64,000 bases of DNA from Cranoglanis bouderius (taxonomy: Eukaryota > Chordata > Actinopteri > Siluriformes > Cranoglanididae): the NCBI GenBank assembly GCA_023630585.1, contig CM042544.1, positions 20,756,256 through 20,820,255 on the forward strand, given 5' to 3'. Shown here one piece after another: positions 42,181 through 53,586 of this stretch. The notes under the pieces are model-generated. The model did no database searches. It saw nothing but the letters and a program-made list of their open reading frames with translations, and was not told where the DNA came from. The position numbers and the translations under genes are program-made. Position 1 is the stretch's first letter. Each line of letters begins with the position of its first letter.

Positions 42181-42420
42181 ATGCAGTTTTATAAGGAAAC
42201 TGGTTGGTAAGTTTTTTCAAGCTGGAGATGTTGACTGTCACACTTGCTTCTGTTATTGCAGGTAATAGCAAACAGACACAATTATGATTTTATCAGAATT
42301 TTTTCTATCTAAAAATGGCTCTACTGCTATGTTACTTTTTTAATGACACACATACAGTACATTTCATTGTATCGTTTACATGCCTTTTAAATGAACGGTT
42401 TGGAAATTCCTTACACTATG
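42181..42420 (+). mobile_element. Diverged copy of the mariner-type MITE
   Basis: GCAGTTTTATAAGGAAACTG and the following GGTAAGTTTTTTCAAGC, ...CACTTGCTTCTGTTATTGCA parallel 63280-63380, and TTTTTTAATGACACACATAC parallels the later TTTAATGACATACAAAC. Both ends are lost. Confidence 0.45.
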
Positions 42421-43014
42421 ACTGAGCTTAGTATGTCGCTTCATCTCCACAACTTAAAGGCTCCTGCCCCCTAGTGTTTATTTAAGGCTATACCAATTAG
42501 CCTTTTGATGTGTGCACTGTTGTAGGAAAATGGGTTGTTGTATTGTAGATACAAGCAAGCAGAACACCCAATGAAGTTGCAAATCAACTGTCATGATAAA
42601 CCATGTTTAATTACTGTATCAACACATTAATATGTTACACATGTAACATCTTACAGATCAATTACAGACATGAATGAAAGTGACATACAGTGCAGTAGTT
42701 GTCCTGCTCTTCCTCTATCCATCCTGCTCTCTCCCCAGAAAACTCTATTCCTGCAGAGAATTTTCTGCTGATCTATTTATTTCTTTGTTTGCACGTTTGT
42801 TAATCAAAAGGGGGAGGCAAGTTTTCCAATCAGCCAATAGTAGCCTACACAGTGACGAAACACCTCCCATTCCTCACACTTTAATTTCATTCCTTCTTTA
42901 AATTTCCCCTTTAGTGGTTTACATTTTCTAAGAGAAATTACTGTAAGCATTTCCACATAACCTATGTTTGAATGTTTGTCAAAATTTTATAAACATCTTA
43001 TCTCTCTATTGTTT
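42421..43014. other. Non-coding stretch, nothing recognised
   Basis: No recognised repeat or coding signal. Confidence 0.4.
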
Positions 43015-43105
43015 GTTAGTTCACTTACTGACTGCTGTCTCCTGGTCAGGGACATGTTTGCAGTGGAGCCAAAGCCTATCCTGGGAACACTTGGCACAGT
43101 GTTAG
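43015..43105 (-). mobile_element. SINE 3'-end fragment
   Basis: GTCTCCTGGTCAGGGACATG and AAGCCTATCCTGGGAACACT belong to the same tail as 15797-15880. Confidence 0.45.
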
Positions 43106-43444
43106 TGAGACATTAGTTCTGAGCACAGTGACCTAATTGGACAGGATTCACTGAAATGGGTGGCAGTGGTCCTATACAGATCTCGTCAGATCATCAAGGT
43201 GAGTGGAAAAAGAATAAAATGTTTGCACATGTGCTTAAATGAATTACTTAAAACATTCCTCCTACTGTGTATCATACAGGACAACTTGTCATGGCACAAA
43301 CCAGATATCGGTAAGTATTTTGATATAAACCTCAACCTTGATGTGAATCTCTACTGTAAGAGAACATATACTGTGCTCAAATATTGTTTCGTCCTAGTAT
43401 AATCTTCAGAAATAACTTTCACGCTAAAAGACAAGAGCCATAAA

Positions 43445-43512
43445 TGTCCCAGTAAAGGCTCTGGATCTACTGTGACCTCTGATCAGGTTAAAGCAGTTAT
43501 TGAAGGTAAGTA
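43445..43512 (+). mobile_element. SINE 3'-end fragment, forward orientation
   Basis: GGCTCTGGATCTACTGTGAC followed by CTCTGATCAGGTTAAAGCAG is the forward-strand version of that tail, about 350 bases from the reverse copy. Confidence 0.45.
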
Positions 43513-44022
43513 AGTACTTTGTAACCTTGCCTATAAGCTACATTCCTGCTGATCATGCTGGGTAAGGAGAGTGTCTGTTTTGTAATATCTCATGTCTTTG
43601 GCATATGTCATGCCTTTGTTGTAATATCTCATGTGATTTTCATAATATCCCTGGTCTGTTTCATGATCTTATGTCTTTGTTGAAATATCTCCTTTTTTTT
43701 TCATAATATTTTGTGCCTTTGTCAGAATAATTCATGTCTTTTACATATCTCATGTCTTCTGTGTCTTTGAAGCATGCGGTCTTTCAAAAACAGAGCAGTT
43801 TTATGATTGCTGAGTATGTTGCAGATTTTAGGAATTAATGGTAATTTCTGAACTTCAAAATATATAAAAAATAATATTCAAAACTACAAAAGATAACACA
43901 ATAAAATTCTAATATAAATTAATGTAAAACAAAAAAAAGGTCCTGTGTGAGTGATGTGCACCAATCAGGCTATCGTCCTCTTTCTAGAGCAAAAGCGCAT
44001 GTGTGTATGTGTATGTGTGTGT
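43513..44022. other. Imperfect 25-30 bp tandem repetition of TCATGTCTTTG words
   Basis: Between 43586 and 43760 the words ATATCTCATGTCTTTG and variants recur about six times with irregular spacing. No coding signal. Confidence 0.4.

Positions 44023-44081
<59 letters not shown>
44023..44081. repeat. (GA)n microsatellite
   Basis: About 29 GA units. Confidence 0.97.
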
Positions 44082-44086
<5 letters not shown>

Positions 44087-44233
44087 GTGTTGCTCTCTGT
44101 CAGTCTGTATAGTTTGTAAAGTGAGTGACTCCTCAGAGTCCTGAAAGAAGAGGAGCAGCCACACACGTCTGATACACACTTCTCATTATTGGATACTCAC
44201 AGAGTTGGATGCTATTTTTATGGCAGCGTGACG
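44082..44233 (+). other. Candidate 5' noncoding exon, possibly of kcnj14
   Basis: GC-moderate text with two short upstream-type frames ends at ACG|GTGAGT (44231-44239), a good donor. It is the only strong donor with exon-like composition that I noticed between the receptor and the channel gene. Linking it to kcnj14, whose start codon is 13.5 kb downstream, is a guess. Confidence 0.2.
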
Positions 44234-44239
44234 GTGAGT

Positions 44240-46329
44240 GTCAGTTCATACATGATTCGTTCAGTGGAATGTCGTGGTGAAGAAGTAAAACATTTAGATG
44301 TCATCTACGAATTACAATACTACTGCATTGCATGTTATTTGAACAATTAGCCTATAGCTAACAATTTATTTTCAGGCAGAATGCAGTGAATATCTTCTCC
44401 CAAAAGATGAAAATGGTTATTGAATTATCTAATCTGCTGTTTATTTGCTGTTTAGGATCTGAGGCTAATGTAAATTGTTTCATAATTAACATTTAAAGTA
44501 AATCATAATGATTGAAACAGTTCAACCTCCATAAATTGTGGTATTATGTGGTCCTTCACTGATGTGAACACAATTCTTGGTGCCTCAGGTCGACCATTGA
44601 CTAGGAAATTATTGAGGTTGTGAAAGAGCGATGAATGCTACAGTAGGCTGTGCTGTAACTGACATTTATACAGCTGATGTCGGTATTTATATATTTATTT
44701 TATTTATATTTATAATTCATATGGATTCTCAGTCTTTTTAAGATTAACTGACATTTCCTTAATGATTAGGTCCGTGTGTGATCAGTGATGAACTGATACA
44801 AAGGCGGAATCCAAGTCACACAACATAGTCAGATTATTGTTGGGTTACAAATGTTTTGTCTGACACTACAGTTACAGATTCATTTTTATGTAGCATTAGT
44901 GCAATGTTAGCAAATACAACTCAATGCCAATATTATTCCATCATGCCATTTTCATAAGTTGTACATGACTTCATTTGGCCATACTGATCTTATTAGAATT
45001 GCAATTACTCTTGAGGCAGTGAATGTAAGAGCATATCCATTGTTGTCCTTCCCACACGTCTAATAATGTAATTAATCTTTCACTGTTACTTGATTGCTGA
45101 TTTAATTAATGCTGTAAACTAATTTGACTACTCATGCGGATGGTATATTAACTGCACTACTGTGACAATAATACACAATAATACCTGTTTCAGTATATGC
45201 GAGTGTCCAATGAAATTAATATATAATCTCAACTTGTGGATTATCTTTTCATCAGGTACATATCTATCCTTGTGTGGTAAAATAAGCTTCTTTTTTTTTT
45301 TACCCCATGCACAGCTGACAGTGATCCGTAAAAGTTTTTTTTTTTTTTAATGTATTTAAAAAATTAGAGGTTACATTTTGTTTTCTACAATAAAAAATTT
45401 ACTGTATATTTCAGAATAGTACGAAACCTACTTTATATTCAGTTTAACTGCATGATAGAAATGATCAGGTCAGCAGAATACATTATAGATTTATCACGTA
45501 TATCATGTATTTATCACGCAATTTAAACATTATTACGTGAGCCCTTCAAACACATCCTATAACATATCGCCATTTTTAGTAGGATGGAGTGGAACTGAGA
45601 CACTTATGCAAACTTATGGTGTAGTAATTTATAAACATGTATTTTTTAATTCAATTTGCTTTGTATATTTCCCAATAAGTATTGCCATTTAAAGTATTTA
45701 GGCAAAGAAGCTAGAAATGCAAATACAGTATAGTAACATGAACACCAATGTTAAAGGAGTGTGTTCATGTGACTCTTTAATAGCTGATGTATTAATAAGT
45801 GTATCTTTGGATATTTTTAGATATCAAGTACCCTTTTATCATCTCCACACTTTCTCTTGGATCACTCGTGCATAAGCATGCCTTCACACTTCAGTTTAAC
45901 ATTATTTTTTATAACTCACACTATATTGCACCACAGGCACACGCAGAAACAATGCACCCCTACTATAAATGACGAAACTCACAAGAATTCCTTCTAAGTA
46001 AACTTGTCAGGAAAAGGCTCATTTTGAATAGTTTGGACATTTATTCATTATCGTTTGTGTTCTACTTCACCCCTTCAAACAACGCGTACATGCCGAGATC
46101 TTCAACATAGTCACAAAGTGATCACAGGATTAGTATTTGATAAACAAATACAGCTGTCATACAGCCATCATTCTTTTCTGCTTCTTGCATTGCACGCATG
46201 TCGGACCTCATACACTTTGGAGCTGTCTGTGTACCAGCCTGTGACTACAGTACTTTGTCCTCCAAAGGTGGTTATTGACTTTTTAATTGGTGATTTGATC
46301 TGTATCCAGTGCAATGTGCAGTTCCTAGA
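44240..46329. other. Non-coding stretch, nothing recognised
   Basis: AT-rich; T tracts near 45290 and 45335. Confidence 0.45.
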
Positions 46330-47100
46330 GTAGTAACCTTCCTAGAGGGACTGCTAGATGTCCCCATCTATGTTGAAGGTGTATGTGGTAGCCTTTGGAG
46401 CACATTACGGCACAACATTACAATGCCATCATCCCACAACAACTCGGCATAGGATCTCACTCTTGTTCTGGAGTCCCTTAAGATGCCTTCTAAAGACTGC
46501 CATTTTGCTGCTGATTACTTCAGCAAAAAGAATGGGAGAAAAATATGCCTGGGCAATAAGCTCCCCTTGCATGAACTGGTGGTGATGATATGAAAGAGAT
46601 CATGTGTTTGAGCCTTGGGTTTCTGCTAAAAGGCTTATCACCCAATTTTGCTGACCATTTACTGTTAGTCAACCAACTGTCCATTAACATCACAGCATTC
46701 CATAATGGGGAACGTTCTGAGCATGCCCTGCTTTGCCCTGTTGGTGCTCTATGGTACTATATGGAGCAGATGGTGATTCAGTCATTAGAGCCACTGTTCA
46801 TCTGTCGTGGGAAAAGACACAGGGAGCTTCTGTGTCTAAACAAAGACTAGTCCACTAGGTGGTGGACTTAATCACCTTGGCTTTCAGGCAGGACATACAT
46901 TGGGCCCCTATTATGACATGTCACTCTATGAAGTGTGTCTCTTCCTCATGTTCATAATGTAGCGGCATGTCACTCCAGTCTGTGCCGCTGGCACTTGGGT
47001 ATTACCATGTACCAGGTTCGGCAAGGTTAATATTGTCCCTCCCAGTTGGGTGAGTGCAGCTGCTATCTCTGAACACCTTTACAGTCAGTCCTAAGGTGGA
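46330..47100 (+). pseudogene. DIRS-type tyrosine recombinase remnant
   Basis: The plus strand reads MSPSMLKVYVVAFGAHYG (46358 onward), the counterpart of SPSTLKVYVAAI in DIRS recombinases. LKTAILLLITSAKRMGE follows about 110 bases later (family: LKTALLLALTSAKRVGDL), then ALLCPVGALWYYMEQM (family: LCPVRALRIYLERT) and PLFICRGKR (family: QLFVCYGG). After a stop, MKCVSSSCS and CSGMSLQSV correspond to the region behind the RAHSTR catalytic box. Frameshifts and stops break it at 46586, 46850 and later. No protein can be made. Confidence 0.7.
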
Positions 47101-47470
47101 ATTGGTTCCTCATGACAGTGTGACATTGGTCATCAAAATGATTGTCACCACTCCTGCCAGTTAGGAGAGATGATACAGAATGCTAGTTACATACTGTATG
47201 TAACTGTGATTCTACAAATACCAGATATCCACCAGATTTCCTTGTCATGTGGAATCAGCGCTTTTCCTTCAGGAATGCAGCGAGAAGTTTCAGCGGGAAT
47301 GATGACTGTATAACGACAGTAAATATATTAAATACTATGTCATACAGTAACAGGGATTTTGCTGGAGAAGATACCTTTGCACTTTGCACAGATGATACAC
47401 ACTACCCCTTATCCAGTGTTCAAAGAGCCATAGTTACATACATAACTGTTGTTTTAACGTGTGTGAATTA
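47101..47470 (+). mobile_element. Probable 3' part of the DIRS element
   Basis: Contains a 21-bp palindrome at 47185-47205 (arms AGTTACATAC and GTATGTAACT around one base) and a related word AGTTACATACATAACT at 47432-47447. Such TTACATA palindromes are common at DIRS ends in fish. CTTTTCCTTCAGGAATGCAG lies between them. Confidence 0.4.
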
Positions 47471-48609
47471 CTTTATGACATGAGTTAAGCAGTAATTGAG
47501 CTTAAAACTAAATATGTTCCCATTTGTTTCTCTCGCACAGAAAAAGCTGTGCCCTGGATATTAATGTCATTGTGATTCAAAAGCTGATATTGAGCTGGGA
47601 TAGTTGTCATATCAATTATTTGTTTAATGGTTAACAAAAACATAGTAAGCCAATAAATTTACTCTCACTGTCATACCCATGCTGGGACTTGAATTGAAAG
47701 AGAAAGAGACAGCAGGAGGGAATGAAACAGTGAGTGAAAGCCCATGTGAATGTATTGACATACAAGCACATGGGTGGTACTGGGAGAATAATGGTGGTAT
47801 TGACTTGCATGGCAGTATCTGGGTTGCTCTTGTCCTGCTGCTGGTGGATTAACATACATGTCAACGACAGTGATTAAAAATGAGTTTCTAAATAAGCTTA
47901 GTATATGACGTGATTATGTAACTAGCTAACTAACTAACCCTGCATGCTCTCTGAATAATATGATCTACTGTCAAGTTTCATCAGCCATTATTTTGTTAGC
48001 TATTCAATACTTTATATTTTATATTTTATACTGCATCCCTACTTTAAAGGTATACCAGTAAATGAATAATCCTGCGTAGCACACTACATAACTGGTGCTA
48101 TAATGTGGAGCACTTTTGGATATTTGTCCCTTTCTCCTTCTTCCACACTGCCACACTAACTATAATATCGATATTACAATAAAGGTGAGATTTGCTGTTT
48201 TGTGATCGTGTCTATGAGTGTTTGATGTAAGACAACAGTTCAACAGTTCCATTATCATGATGCATCACACACTCTATTCTATCAACTAACCAAATAAATA
48301 CCATAACGTCATTCATACGAGCACATGGTGCTATTAGCATGTGGGGTTGAGAGCTTTCAAGGAATTCTGATCCTCATCAGATTTTCATGTTTTCGAGCTG
48401 TAGAGGTGGGACAGAATGAGAGAGAGGTAGATGAAGAGCTTATCTAGAGCTTATTGAGTGAAATTGAAATCATATTCAGAGCTTAATCTACCTACATAAT
48501 ACCTAAATATGAACAAATAATCTAAGCAGAAGAGAAAGTCGAGAAATAAGAGGGACAGTCAGAGGGATGGCAGATGTCAACTGAAGTTATGTTCCCAAAA
48601 TTATAACCT

Positions 48610-48640
<31 letters not shown>

Positions 48641-48852
48641 TTTTATTTCTTTTATTTTATTTATTAATGAAGCCAGAAGGAGCAGCAAGCATATTAGAAA
48701 TGACCTCATACGAACTGACTCCATGTAGTTTTCATTCTTACTTTACCTTTATCATTGTATTAGTCTCAGATTTCAAGAAGCCATAATAAAAGATTCAGTG
48801 AGTGAGTGATCATGCATTTATACATGCTACCCCCGTCCGACATTGTAACTGT
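47471..48852. other. Non-coding stretch with a (TTTA)n run
   Basis: No coding signal; (TTTA)n at 48606-48645. Confidence 0.5.
48606..48662. repeat. (TTTA)n microsatellite
   Basis: About ten TTTA units followed by TTTTATTTC variants. Confidence 0.9.
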
Positions 48853-49486
48853 CAGGCTTGGGGAGTAACGGAATACATGTAACGGCGTTGCGTAATCAGG
48901 ATACAAAAAACTGGTAACTGTAATCCATTACAGTTACGTCAAAAAACAAAGTAATCAGATTACAGGCACATTTTATTAAAAAAATGGGAATACGATCAGG
49001 ATTACAATTTTTTAAAATTTAAAACCAAAGAAATTAATCTTTTGACGTAACACAATGTAGACAGCTGCTTGATTATAGCTCCGGTTCTCTCTTGCCACTC
49101 ATGACTCATGTGAGTAACCTCCTGGTGCATGCGCAAATACATTTTGCGCAAAGTTAATTTTGGTAGAAATTAATACAAATTGTTCTCTGAAATGCTTTTG
49201 TGGTGTAATGTTACCCTGCATCTTTTTTTAATTTTATTTTATTAAAACAAATCCAAACATTGAACATGTTTTTAAGCTCTAAAATAAGCTCTAAATAAAA
49301 GTATTTTAGATCATGTTGCTATTCTCTTGACTTTATTTACATATGTGACCTTGAAGAAATCCAAAAATAATCAGATTACATCACTTTCATATTGTGATAC
49401 TTGGATTATGTTACCGATTAAATTTTTTTATGAAGTAATTTGTAACTGTAACGGAATACATTTTTAAAGTAACCCTCCCAACCCTG
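48853..49486. mobile_element. Non-autonomous TIR element, 634 bp
   Basis: The left end CAGGCTTGGGGAGTAACGGA and the right end (complement CAGGGTTGGGAGGGTTACTT) form imperfect inverted repeats. Both ends also carry the inner word GTAACTGTAA.GGAATACAT or its complement. No open frame of note. The CAGGG start suggests hAT-like ends, but the flanking 8-mers (GTAACTGT, TTCACTGC) do not match, so the superfamily is not settled. Confidence 0.6.
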
Positions 49487-49494
49487 TTCACTGC

Positions 49495-49855
49495 AAACCT
49501 GCACTTTATAATGTTGCTATTGGACACTTTATTATTAGGACTCTCATTTTACTATTATGCCTCTTATTGCTGCTGCTCCCACAGTCAATAGTATACAGGC
49601 AGTTGTTGCACTAGTTTTTCCACTCAACACTGTTCTGTTGTCTTGTCTAGTTGACATGCATTGTCCTGTGTATTTGTTGTGCTGTTTATACCCATCTCAC
49701 ACTGTCGTGTATTTGCACATTATGTAGTCCTGTGTAGTGTGCAACTGTATTGTTATTCGTTGCACTATGGTCCTGGGGAAACATCATTTCATTCCTATGT
49801 ATACAAGATATATAGAGGAATGATTATAAAAACTTGACACTTGATTTGACTTGAC
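49495..49855 (+). mobile_element. Non-LTR retrotransposon 3' tail
   Basis: TGCACTATGGTCCTGGGGAA, ACATCATTTCATTCCTATGT and the final TTGATTTGACTTGACTTC match the 3' ends of a common fish LINE group. No coding part is attached. Confidence 0.5.
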
Positions 49856-50619
49856 TTCTTTATGGAATACATTAGGTAGATTTAATGCCTATTTTTAATT
49901 AAGTGCACTCCCTCTTCTCAATTCAAGGTAGCAGTCAAGGTCTCTGAAACTTAGAGTCTCATAACAATTTCTTTTGAACATTAGACTGTCTGAGGTGGTC
50001 TTTTTTTTTTCTTTTTTTTTTTTTTTTAATTTTTTTAAGATGGATGGTGTATGATGTAACAGCTTTGACTAATTAAAAACCAGTGTCTAGCAATCCCTGA
50101 CTTTTTTAAAATGTATATTTTAGTCTGTTATTGTTATAAGATAAATATTGCAGAGACACAGAGAAGTCTCAGTTTTGTCTCAGTAACTACCTGCTTATTT
50201 TCACAATTCTAGAAAGTGGGATGTTACTTTTCTAATAGGTAGCCTGTTTAACAACCTATTTACTTCACCTGGTTTACCTCAGAAGAGTGACAAATAATTT
50301 AGAAATAACAAGCTACACAATAACAATATAATAGTTGTTGAATGAAAGTAAAGGCCAAGCAGAGAGACACTGTGTGTGGTACATGCACATTGGAAGTTAG
50401 CTCTGTTGACATTGAGTAGTACTGTATAACTATGTGTCAGCCCACATGATATGCACTTTGGCCAATCATTTTGTTATTTTGTTAATTTTTTCAGATTATA
50501 AAATATTTACATTTAATTTCATATTAGTGCCAATTTGCCCTTTTTAATTATTTAGCCCATTTAGTGTGTATTTAACAATGTAATGTTTTATATGGACATA
50601 AAAAATATTTCATTATGTA
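49856..50619. other. Non-coding stretch, nothing recognised
   Basis: T-rich tract at 50001-50036. Confidence 0.45.
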
Positions 50620-50848
50620 CAGTGACTGAAAAAAGTATTTGATCCCCTGCTGATTTTGAATGTTTGCCCCCTGACAAAGAAATGATCAGTCTATAATTTT
50701 AATGGTAGGTGTATTTTAACAGTGAGAGACAGAATAACAACAAAAAAATCCAGAAAAACTCATTTCAAAAAAGTTATAAATTGATTTGCATTTTAATGAG
50801 GGAAATAAGTATTTGATCCCCTATCAATCAGCAAGATTTCTAGCTCCC

Positions 50849-50943
50849 AGGTGTCTTTTACACAGGTAATGAGCTGAGATTAGGAGCACTCTCTTAAAGG
50901 GAGTGCTCCTAATCTCATCTTGTTACCTGTATAAAAGACACCT
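50849..50943. repeat. 43-bp-arm hairpin in the Tc1 leader
   Basis: Arms 50849-50891 and 50901-50943 pair at 39 of 43 positions by my count, around a 9-base loop (TCTTAAAGG). The innermost 17 pairs (TGAGATTAGGAGCACTC) are perfect. It ends about 40 bases before the transposase start codon. Confidence 0.9.
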
Positions 50944-50986
50944 GTCCACAGAAGCAATCAATCAATCAGATTCCAAACTCTCCACC

Positions 50987-51885
50987 ATGGCCAAGACCAA
51001 AGAGCTGTCCAAGGATGTCAGGGACAACACTGTAGACCTACACAAGGCTGGAATGGGCTACAAGACCATCGCCAAGCAGCTTGGTGAGAAGGTGACAACA
51101 GTTGGTGCGATTATTCGCAAATTGAAGAAACACAAAATAACTGTCAGTCTCCCTCGGTCTGGGGCTCCATGCAAGATCTCACCTTGTGGAGTTTCAATGA
51201 TCATGAGAACGGTGAGGAATCAGCCCAGAACTACACGGGAGGATCTTGTTAATGATCTCAAGGCAGCTGGGACCATAGTCACCAAGAAAACAATTGGTAA
51301 CACACTACGCCATGAAGGACTGAAATCCTGCAGCGCCCGCAAAATCCCCCTGCTCAAGAAAGCACATGTACAGGCCCGTCTGAAGTTTGCCTGAATGATT
51401 CAGAGGAGAACTGGGTGAAAGTGTGACCCCAAGTTCACCATCCCCACCGTCAAACATGGAGGTGGAAACATTGACAACTGCACCGCATCAAAGGGACGAT
51501 GGATGGGGCCATGTACTGTCAAATCTTGGGTGAGAACCTCCTTCCCTCAGCCAGGGCATTGAAATTGGGTCATGGATGTGTATTCCAGCATGACAATTAC
51601 CTAAAACACACAGCCAAGTCAACAAAAGAGTGGCTCAAGAAGAAGCACATTAAGGTCCTGGAGTGGCCTAGCCAGTCTCCAGGCCTTAATCCCATAGAAA
51701 ATCTGTGGAGGGAGCTGAAGGTTCGAGTTGCCAAACATCAGCCTCAAGACCTTAATGACTTGGAGAGGATCTGCAAAGAGGAGTGGGACAAAATCCCTCC
51801 TGAGATGTGTGCAAACCTGGTGGCCAACTACAAGAAACGTCTGACGTCTGTGATTGCCAACAAGGGTTTTGCCACCAAGTACTAA
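50987..51885 (+). pseudogene. Tc1-like transposase with the first catalytic aspartate deleted
   Basis: The ATG at 50987 has a strong context (CCACCATGG). The first frame runs MAKTKELSKDVRDNTVDLHK..., with two helix-turn-helix motifs (KTIAKQLGEKVTTVGAII; TREDLVNDLKAAGTIVTKKT) and the basic linker between them, and stops at 51394 after ARLKFA because a short deletion shifts the frame. Between 51394 and 51499 the segment that should encode LWSDET..., with the first acid of the DD34E triad, is gone, and so is the stretch after KHGGGN. The second frame, 51499-51885, keeps VFQHDNYLKHTAKS (second acid; usual NDPKHT is NYLKHT), SPGLNPIENLWRELK (third acid) and a normal C-terminus ANKGFATKY. About 300 of the usual 340 codons remain. 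Confidence 0.92.
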
Positions 51886-52101
51886 GTCGAAGGGGTCAAA
51901 TACTTATTTCACTCATTAAAATGCAAATCAATTCATAACTTTTTTTTTTTAATGCGTTTTTCTGGATTTTTTTTTTTGTTGTTATTCTGTCTCTCACTGT
52001 TAAAATACAACTACCGTTGAAATTATAGACTGATCATTTCTTTGTCAGTGGACAAATATACAAAATCAGCAGGGGATCAAACACTTTTTTCCCCCACTGT
52101 A

Positions 52102-52413
52102 ATGGAAAAACAATGCAATGTTGTAATGTATGGGTTAATTTCAACATAATGATCAAAACTTTTAACACATTAAAACTTTACGCCATTTCTTATGTATTTT
52201 TTATTATTTTTTTATTTGTTTTTTTTTTTACTTATTCTGTGCTGTAGTATAAATAAGCATCTAAAATTCAAATGGTTAAAATGATGAGTTCTAGTTCCTG
52301 GCATTTTAAGTATTAAGCAGTCTAGATTGTGCTCTACAGTTTTTTACAGTGTTTTTCCCTTTCCTAACATACTCCAGATGGTAAATCATAATACATATAA
52401 AAATCCATTCACA
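52102..52413. other. Short spacer between two Tc1 elements
   Basis: T-rich tract at 52198-52232; nothing else. Confidence 0.45.
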
Positions 52414-52415
52414 TA

Positions 52416-52794
52416 CACTATATGGCCGAAGGTTTGTGGACACCTGAGAATCACACACATATGTGGGCCTTTCTCAAACTGCTGCCACAACATTGTATAG
52501 CTTGTATATAAGCACACAATTGTATATGATATCTTTGTATGTTGTAGCATTACAGTTTACCTTCACTGGAACTATGAGGCCAAAACATGATCCAACATGA
52601 TAATGCCCCTGTACACAAAGTGAGGTCCACGAAAAGCATGGTTAGCCAAAATTGGTGTGGAAGTACTCGAGTGCACAGAGCCCTGACCTCAACCCCACTG
52701 AACACCTTTGGGATAAATTGGAACACCGACCACAACCCAGGCCAAACACACAAGTGTTATGGTCAGGTGTCCACAAACTTTTGGCCACATTGTG
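52416..52794 (+). mobile_element. Internally deleted Tc1-like element, 379 bp
   Basis: TA (52414-52415) CACTATATGGCCGAAGGTTT at the left; the right end AAACTTTTGGCCACATTGTG is followed by TA (52795-52796). Both arms include GTGGACACCTGA or its complement. The middle keeps transposase text: CATGATAATGCCCCTGTACA (the DNAPVH second-acid region) and CCCCACTGAACACCTTTGGG (NPTEHLW, third acid). Confidence 0.85.
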
Positions 52795-52796
52795 TA

Positions 52797-53359
<563 letters not shown>

Positions 53360-53436
53360 TATTATATATTATAATGTTGGTAATACAAATAATTATTGTA
53401 TTGTAATAAAAATAATCTCTGCCTCGTGTCTATGTA

Positions 53437-53586
53437 CAGGTGCATCTCAATAAATTAGAATGTCTTGGAAAAGTTCATTTATTTCAGTAATTCAACTCAA
53501 ATTGTGAAACTCGTGTATTAAATAAATTCAATGCACACAGACTGAAGTAGTTTAAGTCTTTGGTTCTTTTAATTGTGATGATTTTG
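53437..53586 (+). mobile_element. Left end of one Tc1-like family
   Basis: TA (53435-53436) CAGGTGCATCTCAATAAATT, AGAATGTC and the subterminal TTTATTTCAGTAATTCAACT run to about 53590, where the text switches to another family. Confidence 0.7.

Larger units (their letters stand above)
50620..52099 (+). mobile_element. Tc1-like transposon with intact ends and TA duplication
   Basis: TA (50618-50619) CAGTGACTGAAAAAAGTATT at the left, complement CAGTGGGGGAAAAAAGTGTT at the right, then TA at 52100-52101; TTTGATCCCCTGCTGATTTT continues both arms. Inner direct repeats GGAAATAAGTATTTGATCCC (50801-50820) and GGGGTCAAATACTTATTTC (51892-51910, complement) make an IR/DR element. The ends look usable, but the transposase inside is defective. 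Confidence 0.92.
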
